From: Psychrobacter ciconiae
GTDB lineage: Bacteria; Pseudomonadota; Gammaproteobacteria; Pseudomonadales; Moraxellaceae
Assembly: GCF_904846055.1 (NCBI RefSeq)
Contig: NZ_CAJGYV010000001.1
Location: 1,054,001-1,118,000, forward strand
Direction of reading: 5' to 3'
Length of the DNA stretch: 64,000 nucleotides
This document shows positions 8,947-18,725 of this stretch, piece by piece. The position numbers were made by a program, and so were the translations under genes. The notes beneath the pieces were generated by a model. It did not search any database. It saw only the letters and a program-made list of their open reading frames with translations, and was not told the origin of the DNA. Positions within the stretch are counted from its first letter, which is position 1; each line of letters starts with the position of its first letter.

Positions 8947-9636
8947 TCAATCGCCCCAACTCGCTGCCCCATAAATCGCTTTATCTTGACCACTATAAAG
9001 CGCCCAAAGCGCATTGCCAAAGTCAAAATGCCACCATTCGGTTGGCAGATTGGTAAAGCCGACTTGGGTCATCACGTGATACAACAATCGGCGGTAATAA
9101 CACGCCTCACTATCAGAAAAACTTTCATAATAATGGGTGTGTGAGCGCGTTGTCGGCTCGTCAAACTCTGACCCCAAATCGACCCAATCGCCGGTTTTGG
9201 TATCAAACAGCGTCACATCGACCGCGCCGCCAGTTAAATGCGGGCTGATAAAATCCGGAATAACGGGCGCGACAAAATCAAGCAGCAACTGCTCTTGCTC
9301 AAGCTGAGTTAACTGCGCGTAGTCGCGATTTATCGTTCGCCTAATGTCGTCTTGAACGCCGCTTTGAACCATGCGTGAGCGCCAGCCATCAAGAACCACA
9401 ATTCCTAAATGCTTGGGCAGTAATTCGACAGCTTGCTGCAACCTTTTCACCACCGATGACCTTGCTACACAAATGTCGATCGCATCTGGGATTTTCTTTG
9501 CAAAATAAATGGGATAAGACGTTAATCGCTCATGGTTTGGAATCGGTATTAGCGCTTCATCAGAGTCAACGATAGGGACTTGTTTGGTCGCTTGCCAACT
9601 GAACTGCGGCAAGTTTGGAATGGTGGGTAATGTCAT
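8947..9636 (-). CDS. ddpX: D-alanyl-D-alanine dipeptidase (VanX/DdpX, peptidase M15D)
   Basis: A zinc dipeptidase that hydrolyses D-Ala-D-Ala, probably for cell-wall turnover or D-Ala recycling rather than vancomycin resistance. Counting from the ATG at 9636, which has AAGGAA 5 nt upstream, the protein has 229 residues. VLDGWRS lies at about 81-87, the zinc ligands sit in SPHLTGGAVD (H133, D140), and EWWHFD (200-205) supplies the catalytic Glu and the third ligand. All are intact. No signal peptide is evident, so it should be cytoplasmic like DdpX. It is the first core gene right of the island footprint and stands alone. Confidence 0.88.
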   Translation of the reverse strand: MTLPTIPNLPQFSWQATKQVPIVDSDEALIPIPNHERLTSYPIYFAKKIPDAIDICVARSSVVKRLQQAVELLPKHLGIVVLDGWRSRMVQSGVQDDIRRTINRDYAQLTQLEQEQLLLDFVAPVIPDFISPHLTGGAVDVTLFDTKTGDWVDLGSEFDEPTTRSHTHYYESFSDSEACYYRRLLYHVMTQVGFTNLPTEWWHFDFGNALWALYSGQDKAIYGAASWGD

Positions 9637-9879
9637 GGTATTCCTTAACATAATCAATAAAGGACGATGTTTTTAAACGCGAATTTTAGGATTTGGCAGC
9701 GAGCTTTAGCTTTTTTACGTCTTAATTATTCGTTAACGTACTGAAAACGCAAGAACTGTTATAGTGATGTAATGATAATAGGATTATAGAAACTTTCGCG
9801 ATGACCTTAGTTAAAAACTCAATTATAGTAATAGCGATTATTGACGTTGATAGACGACTATAAAATTAAGGAGCGTGTT

Positions 9880-10587
9880 ATGAAATCATCAACAATAAAA
9901 TTAGGACTAAGCGTCGCAACAGCGCTTGGGTTAAGCGCTTGCGCCGGAATGTCAGGCGGAATGCCAACCACAGGGCAAACCGTGGTCACTCAATTTCCCG
10001 TTGAGGCGGCGATTTTAAACATTTATACCCAATCAAGAAGTGAGTCGCTGACCGCAAATGTGGGCAACCAAACAATGAGCGCAGACATTCGGGTGATTCC
10101 AAAAGGCAATACGCGTTTTAACAATCGCACGGTTAAAGCCGCTGAAGTTAGCACCATTAATAAAGTGAATAATCAAATCACCGATCATTCCATCGCGACC
10201 AACTATTTTACCTTAAGTCCGCTGACCTTTTATGGCTTTACTGACAATAAAGGTCAATATTCTATCGCCACCCAAACGAGCGCGATTCCAAAATTGGCAA
10301 ACGTTGGCGCGTCAAATATGCTGATAAAAGAAGACGTTTATAGCGACAGCAGCTTACGAAACAAAATCGGCTCGTACAACCAAAGCTGGTCACTTTCCCG
10401 CGACAGCAACAACACCGCTTGGTTTTGTATCGATACCACGGACAACTTACTTGCCAATCAGCCGCGCGAGGGTACGTCCTCTGAGTGCTATAAAATCAAC
10501 GCTCGCGGCGATGTTCTTGCAAGCCAAGTGACCCTCACCCCGCCTGCTGGTAGCGGCAATCGGGTGATTACCTTTAACAGCAATTAA
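9880..10587 (+). CDS. Putative lipoprotein of unknown function
   Basis: A 235-residue protein from the ATG at 9880, preceded by AAGGAG 6 nt upstream. An in-frame start 39 nt earlier lacks such a site. The N-terminus MKSSTIKLGLSVATALGLSAC is a lipoprotein signal with the lipobox cysteine at residue 21, followed by a Gly/Thr-rich linker. The rest is a probably beta-rich domain with many Asn/Thr/Ser, and two cysteines near the C-terminus (FCIDTTDN and SSECYKI) that could form a disulfide. I recognise no family. It is monocistronic, with a hairpin terminator downstream, so envelope localisation is the only safe inference. Confidence 0.8.
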   Translation: MKSSTIKLGLSVATALGLSACAGMSGGMPTTGQTVVTQFPVEAAILNIYTQSRSESLTANVGNQTMSADIRVIPKGNTRFNNRTVKAAEVSTINKVNNQITDHSIATNYFTLSPLTFYGFTDNKGQYSIATQTSAIPKLANVGASNMLIKEDVYSDSSLRNKIGSYNQSWSLSRDSNNTAWFCIDTTDNLLANQPREGTSSECYKINARGDVLASQVTLTPPAGSGNRVITFNSN

Positions 10588-10621
10588 CTCATCGCTATCA
10601 AAGTTTTTTTCTCAATTTGCC

Positions 10622-10656
10622 TTGCCATTCAAAATTATTTTGGGTGGCAATTTTTT
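10622..10656 (+). terminator. Rho-independent terminator after the lipoprotein gene
   Basis: TTGCCA (10622-10627) pairs with TGGCAA (10645-10650). Inside it an AAAAT/ATTTT match extends the stem, and six T's follow at once. It lies 35 bp after the stop at 10587. Confidence 0.75.
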
Positions 10657-10667
10657 AATAAAGAAAG

Positions 10668-11615
10668 TTATTCTTTATAAGATTGTTTTTTTGATTTTGC
10701 CGCTTGGATTCCGCCCCACGTCACGGCAGCTACGCCAATGGCAATCAAGGTTGCGCCAAGTAGCAAGCCTTCAGGCGGTCGCTCGCCTTGTAAAAATACC
10801 GCCACCGGAACGCCAACAACCGCGCCAACTGCTCCTAATAGGCTTAAAAGCACAGGCCCCCCAGTTTTTTGCAATAAGAATAACAATAAAAACTGACCGG
10901 CAAAGATAAACGACTGCACCGCAATAATCGCAAGCGTTTTTGCCTGATGATAATTCACGCTTAAAGAAAAATTGGGCAACAGTGCCACAAGGGCTAAAAG
11001 CGCTGCCGCTGCAATGAGCATCCCTGGCACAAGCGAGCTGGGTCGGGCATTATCTGGCCATCTCAGCGTCCGGTAAATGTTACCAATGGCAAGCAGCACC
11101 GGACCACAAAGGGCTATCACTACCCAAAACGCACTGGTATTTGGCGCAGAAAATTTATGCGCCGCCAAAACCCCTGCCCCAATAAGAGCGGCGGCAACCC
11201 CAAACGCGCGCAAGTTATTAAAGCGCTCAATGCCAAGCGCTAATGCCCCAAGGTAAGTCAGCAGCGGCGGCAGGGCTATCATCATTGCCACAAACCCTGC
11301 GCCAACGTACGGAATCGCAGAAAAAAAGATTAGGTTTGACCCTGAAACGCCGACCAAAGCGGCAACAATATAATATTCAATGGCGCGGGCGCTCGTTGGC
11401 AAGCGCTCACGGCGAATGATAGTCAGCAGCGTCAATAGCAGCGCCGCGCCCGTGAGTGACCAAAATAAAAATGCCAGTGGCGTTATCCCAATGGTAATGG
11501 CAAATTTGGCTAAGTTGGTCGAGATGCCAAGCAGCATACCGCCTGACAGCAAACAACCAAAAGGAATCAGCCACGAATGTTGCCGCGCCATCTGCCCTGA
11601 TTGATGATTCCCCAT
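10668..11615 (-). CDS. EamA/DMT-family transporter, substrate unknown
   Basis: A 315-residue inner-membrane protein with about ten hydrophobic helices in two halves, the duplicated EamA layout of drug/metabolite transporters (RhaT/YdcZ-like). The helices are evenly spaced from about residue 15 to 300. The C-terminus is a short basic tail (KSKKQSYKE), expected in the cytoplasm. AAGGA upstream of 11615 supports this start. It is a lone gene, convergent with the lipoprotein and divergent from trhP. The substrate cannot be inferred, as these proteins export amino acids, metabolites or drugs. Confidence 0.85.
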   Translation of the reverse strand: MGNHQSGQMARQHSWLIPFGCLLSGGMLLGISTNLAKFAITIGITPLAFLFWSLTGAALLLTLLTIIRRERLPTSARAIEYYIVAALVGVSGSNLIFFSAIPYVGAGFVAMMIALPPLLTYLGALALGIERFNNLRAFGVAAALIGAGVLAAHKFSAPNTSAFWVVIALCGPVLLAIGNIYRTLRWPDNARPSSLVPGMLIAAAALLALVALLPNFSLSVNYHQAKTLAIIAVQSFIFAGQFLLLFLLQKTGGPVLLSLLGAVGAVVGVPVAVFLQGERPPEGLLLGATLIAIGVAAVTWGGIQAAKSKKQSYKE

Positions 11616-11791
11616 GCCATTGTCCTTAAGATTAGCAAAGCTAACAGCGTACCATGCTATATCGCGGCTAGCACGGGAAGCTTATGATTTATTTTTTGAT
11701 AAAACCACAATTATTTTAATGATTTGATGTCATCCATCTTGAACATCTTTTATAATAGCGCTCATTATTGTCTTAACCATCAGGAAACCGC

Positions 11792-13201
11792 ATGAGCCTA
11801 TCGCCAACCTCCCTCCGATTACCTGAGCTGCTTTGCCCTGCCGGAACCTTTAAAAATATGCAATATGCCTTTGCTTATGGCGCGGACGCCGTTTATGCAG
11901 GGCAGGCGCGCTATAGCCTTCGGGTTCGCAACAATGATTTTGATGAAGACAATTTGCGCCGCGGCATCGATTATGCTCACAATCGTGGCAAAAAGTTTTA
12001 CGTCGTGGTCAATATTCAAGCGCACAATGCCAAACTTGCCACCTTTATCGAGGACATTCGCCCGATTGTTGAGATGAAGCCGGACGCGCTGATTATGTCG
12101 GACGCGGGCATGATCATGATGGTTCGCGAAAACTTTCCCGAAATAGACATTCATTTGTCGGTTCAAGCCAACGCGGTCAATTGGGCAACGGTCAAATTTT
12201 GGCAATCGATGGGAATCAGCCGCGTGATTGTGTCGCGCGAGTTGTCCATCAAAGAAATCGGGCAAATCATTGATCATGTTCCTGACATGGAAATCGAAGT
12301 TTTCGTTCATGGCGCACTTTGTATGGCGTACTCCGGTCGCTGCTTGCTGTCCGGCTACATCAACAAACGCGATGCCAACCAAGGCACTTGCACCAATGCT
12401 TGCCGCTGGAATTACAACACTTATCAAGCGGTTGAAAACGAAACTGGCGATATTGTTCCGCTGACAAACACCCAAAATGGCTTTGAAAACGCTCTTGAAA
12501 ACTCTGTTGAAAACTCAAGCGTTCAGCAATTCGCGCCCGTAACGACGCCGTCCGACCAAGTTGTCCTTTTAGAGGAACAAAACCGCAAAGGCGAGCTGAT
12601 GGCGATGTTTGAAGACGAGCATGGCACCTATATCATGAACTCTAAAGACTTACGAGCGGTGGAACTCGTCCCAGAATTGGTGAACATGGGCGTCCATTCG
12701 CTTAAAATCGAAGGTCGAACCAAATCGCACTATTACGTTGCCCGAACCGCCCAAGTTTACCGCCGCGCCATTGATGATGCAGTCGCAAAAAAACCATTTG
12801 ACCAAAGTTTGATTACCGCCCTTGACGGTCTTGCCAATCGCGGCTATACCGAAGGCTTTTTGCGCCGCCACGTCCATAGCAGCTATCAAAATTATGAGTT
12901 TGGCGCGTCCAAAACCGACCAGCAGCAATTTGTTGCTGAAGTGATTGAGGTCAGCCAAGACAAGCTTACTTTGGATATTAAAAATAAACTCAGCGTCGGT
13001 GATACCATCGAAATTATGACCCCAAACGGCAACTTGACCACGATTTTGACCGAACTTTGGGATAATAAAGGCAATGCCATTGATGCCGCGCTTGGCTCAG
13101 GTTGGCAAGCACAAATCAGCAATCCGTTTCAGGATTTAAGTATTGATGATTTGCAATTTGCCTTAGTCATGAAAAATATTAACGCGCCGATTTATTCTTA
13201 A
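11792..13201 (+). CDS. trhP: tRNA uridine-34 hydroxylation protein, peptidase U32 family
   Basis: A YegQ/TrhP-type protein of 469 residues. The family was annotated as a protease, but YegQ is now known to make 5-hydroxyuridine at the wobble position of tRNA using prephenate, with an iron-sulfur cluster. The N-terminus has the U32 signature (ELLCPAGTF, then YGADAVYAG). The cluster ligands are probably C177 and C184 (LCMAYSGRC) and C200 and C204 (TCTNAC). A variable acidic insertion lies at about 212-265 before KDLRAVELVPEL. The C-terminal barrel is present. It is followed 43 bp later by a 4Fe-4S ferredoxin gene, which fits a redox or cluster partnership. RlhA (YdcP) is the other possible paralogue, but the overall pattern favours TrhP. 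Confidence 0.88.
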   Translation: MSLSPTSLRLPELLCPAGTFKNMQYAFAYGADAVYAGQARYSLRVRNNDFDEDNLRRGIDYAHNRGKKFYVVVNIQAHNAKLATFIEDIRPIVEMKPDALIMSDAGMIMMVRENFPEIDIHLSVQANAVNWATVKFWQSMGISRVIVSRELSIKEIGQIIDHVPDMEIEVFVHGALCMAYSGRCLLSGYINKRDANQGTCTNACRWNYNTYQAVENETGDIVPLTNTQNGFENALENSVENSSVQQFAPVTTPSDQVVLLEEQNRKGELMAMFEDEHGTYIMNSKDLRAVELVPELVNMGVHSLKIEGRTKSHYYVARTAQVYRRAIDDAVAKKPFDQSLITALDGLANRGYTEGFLRRHVHSSYQNYEFGASKTDQQQFVAEVIEVSQDKLTLDIKNKLSVGDTIEIMTPNGNLTTILTELWDNKGNAIDAALGSGWQAQISNPFQDLSIDDLQFALVMKNINAPIYS

Positions 13202-13244
13202 CTTTAAAAAACTTTAGTTACACAGATTAAAAGGCAACTTTATC

Positions 13245-13511
13245 ATGGCATTAAAAATTACCAAAGATTGCATCAACTGCGACATTTGCGAGCCGGAATG
13301 CCCAAACGATGCCATTTTTTATGACCAAAAAGGGCAAAAAACCTATGTGATAAACCCTGAGCTTTGCACTGAATGTATCGGCTTTTATGACGAACCAACC
13401 TGCGATAAAGTCTGTCCGATTGATTGTATTGTAAAAGATGAGGCGTGCTTTGAGAGTCCTGATGAGCTGTTAGTGAAATATCAAAAAATCTGGGGGCATG
13501 CAGCCGGCTAA
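13245..13511 (+). CDS. yfhL: YfhL-family 2[4Fe-4S] ferredoxin
   Basis: An 88-residue soluble ferredoxin with two cluster-binding motifs. The first is C-x2-C-x3-C-x3-CP within CINCDICEPECP (about residues 9-20). The second runs from CTECIGFYDEPTCDKVCP, with the long loop between the second and third cysteines typical of the YfhL/Allochromatium-type ferredoxins. It transfers electrons at low potential. It is directly downstream of trhP in the same direction, with a ribosome site AAAGG, so it is probably co-transcribed with trhP. Confidence 0.92.
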   Translation: MALKITKDCINCDICEPECPNDAIFYDQKGQKTYVINPELCTECIGFYDEPTCDKVCPIDCIVKDEACFESPDELLVKYQKIWGHAAG

Positions 13512-13589
13512 CAGGATAGTTAAGCTTGGTTATAAAAAGCCTACTGAGGGCAAATTTTAGTGGGCTATAATCGCGTTATTTAACGGATT

Positions 13590-15056
13590 ATGACTTGGGA
13601 CATGGATTACTCATTTTTTATTAATATTGTTTTATTTATTCATTTTATTTTGCTCATCATCATTGCGCTGCGGATTTTGGCGCGGGATGATTTGACGTCT
13701 CCGGCTCGGCTTTCATGGCTTGTGGTGCTGTTTTTATTGCCTTATCTTGGTGTGGTGATTTATTGGCTGTTTGGCGAGGTGCATTTAGGGCCTGAATTTG
13801 CCAAAAAGCATCAACAAATTATCGACACCCTTCACAGTCAGCATTCTGAGGTGCTAGGAAAGCATGACGGTATGTTAAACCAAGCCATCAATCCTGAGTA
13901 CCAAGCGGCTTTTGCCTATTCTGCGGCAGTCACCGGTTATTTTCCGGTAGCAGGAAATAGCGCGATCCTTATGAAAGATGCCGACGATACCCGAAAGCAC
14001 ATGATCGCCGACTTTGATGCGGCAACCGACCACATTCACGTGCTGTATTACATTTGGCTTGAAGATGATATGGGAGTCGCTACGGCTGAGGCGCTCATTC
14101 GTGCTGCCAAGCGCGGTGTGACCTGTCGGGCGATGGTCGATGGCTTGGGGTCACGTAAATTTGTGCATTCTAAAACTTGGCAGAGGATGAAAGACGCCGG
14201 CGTTCAGGTCAGCGTTGCCTTGCCCTTTACCAATTTTATTAAAGTAATTTTGTTTAGCCGGATTGATTTGCGCAATCACCGCAAAATTACCGTGATTGAT
14301 GGTCGCATTGCCTACTGTGGCAGCCGCAACTGCGCCGACCCTGAATTTCGTGAAAAGCCCAAGTATGCGCCATGGATTGATATTATGCTTCGGGTTGAGG
14401 GCCCTATTGTCGCGCAAAATCAGCTGCTGTTTGCCAGTGACTGGCTGATGTTTAATGCCGACACGCCGCTTGACAGTTTTTATTACGACACCACCAAGAT
14501 TCATGGCGGCTTTGTCGCACAAGTTTTTGCTGATGGTCCGACCCAAAAGCGCGCCACCTCGCCGCAGTTTTTAGGGGCGCTCATCAGTCAAGCTCAGGAC
14601 AGCTTAACCATCTCGACGCCCTATTTTGTCCCTGATTATTCACTGGTCAGCATTTTGTGCGCCACCGCTCAGCGCGGCGTGAAAGTCACCATGATTTTCC
14701 CCAAAAATAACGACTCATTTGTGGTTGCTGCCACCAGTCGCAGCCATTATTTTCAGCTGCTTGACGCCGGCGTAAAGATTTTTGAATACAATCCTAGATT
14801 GCTTCACGCCAAAACCTTAACCGTTGACGGTCAAATCAGCCTGATTGGCTCAACCAACCTTGATTTGCGCAGTTTCGATTTAAACTATGAAAATAATATT
14901 TTGATTTATGACCAAAAAATTACCCAAGATATCATTGAGCGCCAAGCAGACTACATTGCCGACTCTGACGAAATCACTTTTGAGGAAGTGAAAAACTGGT
15001 CACTACCGCACCGGATTTGGAACAATATTGTGGCAACGATGGGACCTATTTTATAA
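13590..15056 (+). CDS. cls: Cardiolipin synthase (phospholipase D family)
   Basis: Joins two phosphatidylglycerols to cardiolipin plus glycerol at the inner membrane. The 488 residues begin with two hydrophobic helices (about 10-30 and 40-61), followed by two PLD domains. Each has an HxKx4D catalytic motif: H230-R-K232 to D237, and H406-A-K408 to D413, both followed by GS-x-N. This is the ClsA arrangement. A second in-frame ATG lies 4 codons in (13602) and could be the real start. The gene ends 12 bp before a shared bidirectional hairpin and is convergent with rlmA. Confidence 0.93.
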   Translation: MTWDMDYSFFINIVLFIHFILLIIIALRILARDDLTSPARLSWLVVLFLLPYLGVVIYWLFGEVHLGPEFAKKHQQIIDTLHSQHSEVLGKHDGMLNQAINPEYQAAFAYSAAVTGYFPVAGNSAILMKDADDTRKHMIADFDAATDHIHVLYYIWLEDDMGVATAEALIRAAKRGVTCRAMVDGLGSRKFVHSKTWQRMKDAGVQVSVALPFTNFIKVILFSRIDLRNHRKITVIDGRIAYCGSRNCADPEFREKPKYAPWIDIMLRVEGPIVAQNQLLFASDWLMFNADTPLDSFYYDTTKIHGGFVAQVFADGPTQKRATSPQFLGALISQAQDSLTISTPYFVPDYSLVSILCATAQRGVKVTMIFPKNNDSFVVAATSRSHYFQLLDAGVKIFEYNPRLLHAKTLTVDGQISLIGSTNLDLRSFDLNYENNILIYDQKITQDIIERQADYIADSDEITFEEVKNWSLPHRIWNNIVATMGPIL

Positions 15057-15067
15057 CTGCCTTTTAT

Positions 15068-15105
15068 AAACAGCGGTCTTTTATCAGTTAGCCGCTGTTT
15101 TTTTT
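15068..15105 (+). terminator. Terminator of cls, overlapping the rlmA 3' end
   Basis: AAACAGCGG (15068-15076) pairs with CCGCTGTTT (15092-15100), then a T run. The right arm lies inside the last codons of the convergent rlmA gene. Confidence 0.8.
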
Positions 15106-16007
15106 AGCACAAAAATGACGAATCGCGCTTGGGTAACAAAGGCTGAATTTGTCGCCAAAGTTAGTAAGTTTTGCCGGCGCTCAATCTTAGCGCGGTAGCT
15201 GTACGGCGTCATGGTCAATAAATCAGCAAGGGCATCTGGTGATAATTCAAGATTGGCAGCCACTTCAAAGCGCTCAATCAGCTCAAAATAAGGCGCTAAC
15301 TCTTGCAAAAACTTGTCCGAATCATGCTCACGAACGTCCTCGAAAAGCGCTTGGCGAACGCTTGCTAAATGACCTTGATCAGGCTTGGCAATCACCAAAT
15401 AGCCATCCTTTTTTAATAGCTCAAAAAATGCTTTGGGCAAAATGGGGCTAAAAATACTGCTGATGCCGAATAAAGTGTTAGGCTTGATGGGCAGTTGCGC
15501 GGCGCTTGCGACCATCGGGAAAATTGCCGTTTTCTTATCTTCTTTTTGTTGATACCAAAGCTTATTTGCCGATTTACCTTTTTTGGCAAGCTCAATCAGC
15601 GCAGGTTTGCTGATATCGGCGGCAATTAAGTTATCGAGGTTTAATTTCGCTAAGGCTTGGCTGTAATAACCCTCACCGCAGCCGATATCGAGCCAGTTTA
15701 TCGGGCGTTTAGCGTCACTTTTTTTAATGTCTTCATCAACCAATCCTGCCACAATAGCAACAAGCGCTTGTTGTAGCGGCGCGTAACATCCTGCCGCCAA
15801 AAACCGCTTTCGCGCCTGAATCGAGTCCTCGCTGTCCCCTGGCGCTTTGGATTTTTTTTGTTGAACCGGCAACAAATTGATATAGCCTTGACGCGCGACA
15901 TCAAAGCTGTGAAACGTTTTTTTAGGGTTTTCACTGCCATCGCAGCGCCACGTTTTGGTATCGGGAATTAAAGTTGACTTACAAAGTGGGCATAAAAATA
16001 AGCTCAA
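15084..16007 (-). CDS. rlmA: 23S rRNA (guanine-N1)-methyltransferase, RlmA family
   Basis: A SAM-dependent methylase that modifies a guanine of helix 35 in 23S rRNA. The 307 residues begin with a zinc-finger region (CPLCKSTL, then WRCDG and the following H) that binds RNA in RlmA. The Rossmann fold has motif I WLDIGCGEGYYS at about 105-116. The C-terminal part, ending with LTMTPYSYRA, is typical of the family. In the genome order it follows the mur/fts cluster on the same strand, separated from mraY by a hairpin, so it is probably a separate transcript. Confidence 0.88.
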   Translation of the reverse strand: MSLFLCPLCKSTLIPDTKTWRCDGSENPKKTFHSFDVARQGYINLLPVQQKKSKAPGDSEDSIQARKRFLAAGCYAPLQQALVAIVAGLVDEDIKKSDAKRPINWLDIGCGEGYYSQALAKLNLDNLIAADISKPALIELAKKGKSANKLWYQQKEDKKTAIFPMVASAAQLPIKPNTLFGISSIFSPILPKAFFELLKKDGYLVIAKPDQGHLASVRQALFEDVREHDSDKFLQELAPYFELIERFEVAANLELSPDALADLLTMTPYSYRAKIERRQNLLTLATNSAFVTQARFVIFVLKKTAAN

Positions 16008-16056
16008 AATCGTCTCAATACGGGCTAAAAAGATAAGATAATGTTAACCGCTTGCC

Positions 16057-16091
16057 CAAAAAAAAGCCATTTTTGACAATGGCTTTTTTAT
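16057..16091 (-). terminator. Terminator of the fts/mur operon
   Basis: AAGCCATT (16064-16071) pairs with AATGGCTT (16078-16085) around a 6-nt loop, flanked by an A run and a T run. It would work in both directions but mainly ends the minus-strand cluster after mraY. Confidence 0.82.
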
Positions 16092-16131
16092 TTTACTGAT
16101 TTATTTAGTACAGTTTTTTTAGCGCAATTTT

Positions 16132-17250
16132 TTAGCGTAGTTTTAAGGTCATTAAGCCCAAAACCACAAGGACAATGGCAATAATCCAAAACCGCGCCAC
16201 CACTTGCGTTTCTTTCCAACCGATTTCTTCAAAATGGTGATGCAGTGGCGCCATTCGAAAGACGCGTTTTTTACGCAGTTTGTACGAGCCCACTTGTAGC
16301 ATGACGGACAACGCTTCGGCAACAAACAGCCCGCCCATAATGGCAAAGGCGATTTCTTGACGGGTCATCACGGCAATCGTGCCAAGCATCGCGCCTAACG
16401 CAAGTGCGCCGACATCGCCCATAAACACTTGCGCCGGATGGGCGTTAAACCATAAAAAGCCAAGCCCTGCCCCAATCATCGCGCCGCAAATGATGATAAC
16501 CTCAGAGTTGTAGGCGATATAGGGCACGTGCAGATAATCGGCAAAACGAACGTCGCCTGATACATACGCCATCGCGCCAAGCCCTGCGGCAACCAAAACC
16601 ACCGGCAAAATCGCCAAACCGTCCAAGCCGTCGGTTAAATTCACCGCGTTTGAGGCGCCATTAATGACAAAGTAGGTGAAAATAATAAAACCAATGCCAA
16701 AAGGAACGGCTGAAAACGGAATCATCCAGTCTTTAAACATCGGGATTAATAAATCTTGCATCTCGCGCGTGGTAAATGCGTTTGGCTGTTGAATGGCGAT
16801 GTAATATAACGACACGCCAACAAACAGCGCCCCCATTGACAGCCAAAAGTATTTTTTGCGGGCAATTAGACCTTTAGGGTCTTTGTATTTGATTTTGAGC
16901 CAATCATCGGCCCAGCCAACCGCGCCAAAAATAACCATGACAACAAGCAAAATCCAAACGTAGGGGTTGGTCAGCCGAGCCCAAAGCAAGGTGGATACGC
17001 CAATGGCACTTAATATCAAAATGCCGCCCATCGTTGGCGTTCCGGTTTTTGCCAAATGCGACTGCGGACCGTCGTTACGGATGGCTTGACCGTATTTGAG
17101 CGCTCGCAAGCGGTTAATCACGCGCCTGCCAAAAATCAAGCTAAATCCAAGGGCGGTAATGACGGCAAGCAGCGCTCTTAGCGTTAATGATGACACCGCG
17201 GAAAACGGCAAATAATACTGACCAAGCCAGCTAAACAACCAAACTAACAC
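16132..17250 (-). CDS. mraY: Phospho-N-acetylmuramoyl-pentapeptide transferase
   Basis: Makes lipid I by transferring phospho-MurNAc-pentapeptide from UDP to undecaprenyl phosphate at the inner membrane. The 372 residues have about ten hydrophobic helices and conserved MraY blocks: GTPTMGG (about 66-72), the DDWLKI aspartates (about 114-119), [10 protein letters not shown] (about 202-211) and the PLHHHFE motif near the C-terminus. The length equals that of the family. It is the last gene of the rsmH-mraY cluster, 3 bp after murF. Confidence 0.97.
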   Translation of the reverse strand: MLVWLFSWLGQYYLPFSAVSSLTLRALLAVITALGFSLIFGRRVINRLRALKYGQAIRNDGPQSHLAKTGTPTMGGILILSAIGVSTLLWARLTNPYVWILLVVMVIFGAVGWADDWLKIKYKDPKGLIARKKYFWLSMGALFVGVSLYYIAIQQPNAFTTREMQDLLIPMFKDWMIPFSAVPFGIGFIIFTYFVINGASNAVNLTDGLDGLAILPVVLVAAGLGAMAYVSGDVRFADYLHVPYIAYNSEVIIICGAMIGAGLGFLWFNAHPAQVFMGDVGALALGAMLGTIAVMTRQEIAFAIMGGLFVAEALSVMLQVGSYKLRKKRVFRMAPLHHHFEEIGWKETQVVARFWIIAIVLVVLGLMTLKLR

Positions 17251-17253
17251 CGC

Positions 17254-18696
17254 TTACTCCTTAACTAGCGCATCGATTAGGGTTTCCATTTGCATGGCGC
17301 GCGACCCTTTAAATAAAATGGTACAAGGCTCAGCTTTACTTGCCATATAAGCTTTTAGCACAGCCAGCAGCTCCGCTTTATGGGCAAATGCTTGCGCCGA
17401 TAACCCCTCAAGACTTGCGCCCAAAGCGCTATCGTCAGCAAATTCGCCAACTGCAAAAAATTGGTCGATACCAGTATTTGCAATGGCTTTACCAAGCTTA
17501 AAATGCTCATCAGAAGCGGCGTCTCCAAGTTCAGCGATATCGCCTAGCACCATGATCTTATGACCAGATTTTGCTGATAATACTTGAGCGGCGGCGCGAA
17601 CGGAGTGTGGATTGGCATTGTAAGTGTCATCAATCAGCTCATGATTGCCAAAAGCTTGACTCACTAAGCGACCCTTGGCAGGTTTGGCGAGGGCTAATCC
17701 TTGAGCAATGTCTTCAAGGCTGATACCAACGGCATGGGCGCAAGCTGCCGCTGCTAAAGCATTGCTAATATTGTGCTTTCCTGCCATGGTCAAAGTAACG
17801 GGAACACAGTTGCCATCAATAGCTAAGACAAACTGACTGCCTTCAGCCTCAAGTTCGATATTTTTTGCGGTAACATCTGATTTGCCAAAGCCGATGACTT
17901 TTTTAGTAAAACTGCCCGCAAGTTCGCGCAGATTTTCTGCAAAGTCGTCTTCATCAGGAACGATGGCAGTTTTGCTGTTATCCAGCGTTTCAAAAATTTC
18001 GGCTTTGGTTTGGCAAATGCCCTCGCGGCTGCCAAATTCGCCCAAATGTGCGCTGCCAATGTTGAGAACGCAAGCCACGTCAGGGCGAACAAGTTTGGTG
18101 GTATAAGCAATCTCACCAATATGATTTGCCCCAAGCTCCATGACCGCAAAGCGGTGCTCAGCGGCAAGCTCAAGCAGCATCATTGGCGCGCCCAAATCAT
18201 TATTAAGGTTGCCGCGGGTGATAAGCGTTGGCGCAATACGCTTTAAAATACTGCCAAGCATTTCCTTGACCGTCGTTTTGCCGCTTGAGCCAGTCAGCGC
18301 AATGACGGTCAGGTCAGCAAACTGATTTCGGTGATGCGCGCCAAGCGCCCCTAAGGCAAGCTTGGTGTCATCGACCACAAGTTGCGGCATGTCCGCCTGA
18401 ACCGGCGTACTAACAATCGCTGCTGCCGCGCCTAAATCTCGTGCCGTTTGGATATAATCATGACCATCAAAATTGTCGCCTTTTATCGCCAAAAAAATAT
18501 CGCCGCGGCTTACTTTTCGGCTGTCGGTGACGATAGCGCGCGGCGCGTTTTGTGTATCTGATTGAGCGTCAACGTCAGCGCCAAACGCTCGGTCATGATG
18601 CCAATGACCATGAAGCGATTTAGTCGCAAAAAGCAGTTGCGCCGCGTCCCAATCAGACCGAATTGGTGGATTTTTGGGTTGGGAGGTTGCTGTCAT
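17254..18696 (-). CDS. murF: UDP-MurNAc-tripeptide-D-Ala-D-Ala ligase
   Basis: The cytoplasmic ATP-dependent ligase that adds D-Ala-D-Ala to the UDP-MurNAc-tripeptide. The 480 residues follow the Mur ligase plan: an N-terminal substrate domain with DSRKVSRGDIF, an ATP loop GSSGKTT at about 136-142 (the usual T of TGT/S is kept as LTGSSGKTT), and a C-terminal domain with DDTYNANP, diagnostic of MurF. It follows murE by 29 bp and precedes mraY by 3 bp on the same strand. Confidence 0.96.
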   Translation of the reverse strand: MTATSQPKNPPIRSDWDAAQLLFATKSLHGHWHHDRAFGADVDAQSDTQNAPRAIVTDSRKVSRGDIFLAIKGDNFDGHDYIQTARDLGAAAAIVSTPVQADMPQLVVDDTKLALGALGAHHRNQFADLTVIALTGSSGKTTVKEMLGSILKRIAPTLITRGNLNNDLGAPMMLLELAAEHRFAVMELGANHIGEIAYTTKLVRPDVACVLNIGSAHLGEFGSREGICQTKAEIFETLDNSKTAIVPDEDDFAENLRELAGSFTKKVIGFGKSDVTAKNIELEAEGSQFVLAIDGNCVPVTLTMAGKHNISNALAAAACAHAVGISLEDIAQGLALAKPAKGRLVSQAFGNHELIDDTYNANPHSVRAAAQVLSAKSGHKIMVLGDIAELGDAASDEHFKLGKAIANTGIDQFFAVGEFADDSALGASLEGLSAQAFAHKAELLAVLKAYMASKAEPCTILFKGSRAMQMETLIDALVKE

Positions 18697-18725
18697 AATA
18701 AATCCTTGAGTGAGCTTTTGGGCAG

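Noticed and set aside
11819..12475. A 218-codon ORF antisense to trhP
   Set aside because: It lies wholly inside a well-supported conserved gene and its translation has no recognisable domain; it is a codon-bias shadow.
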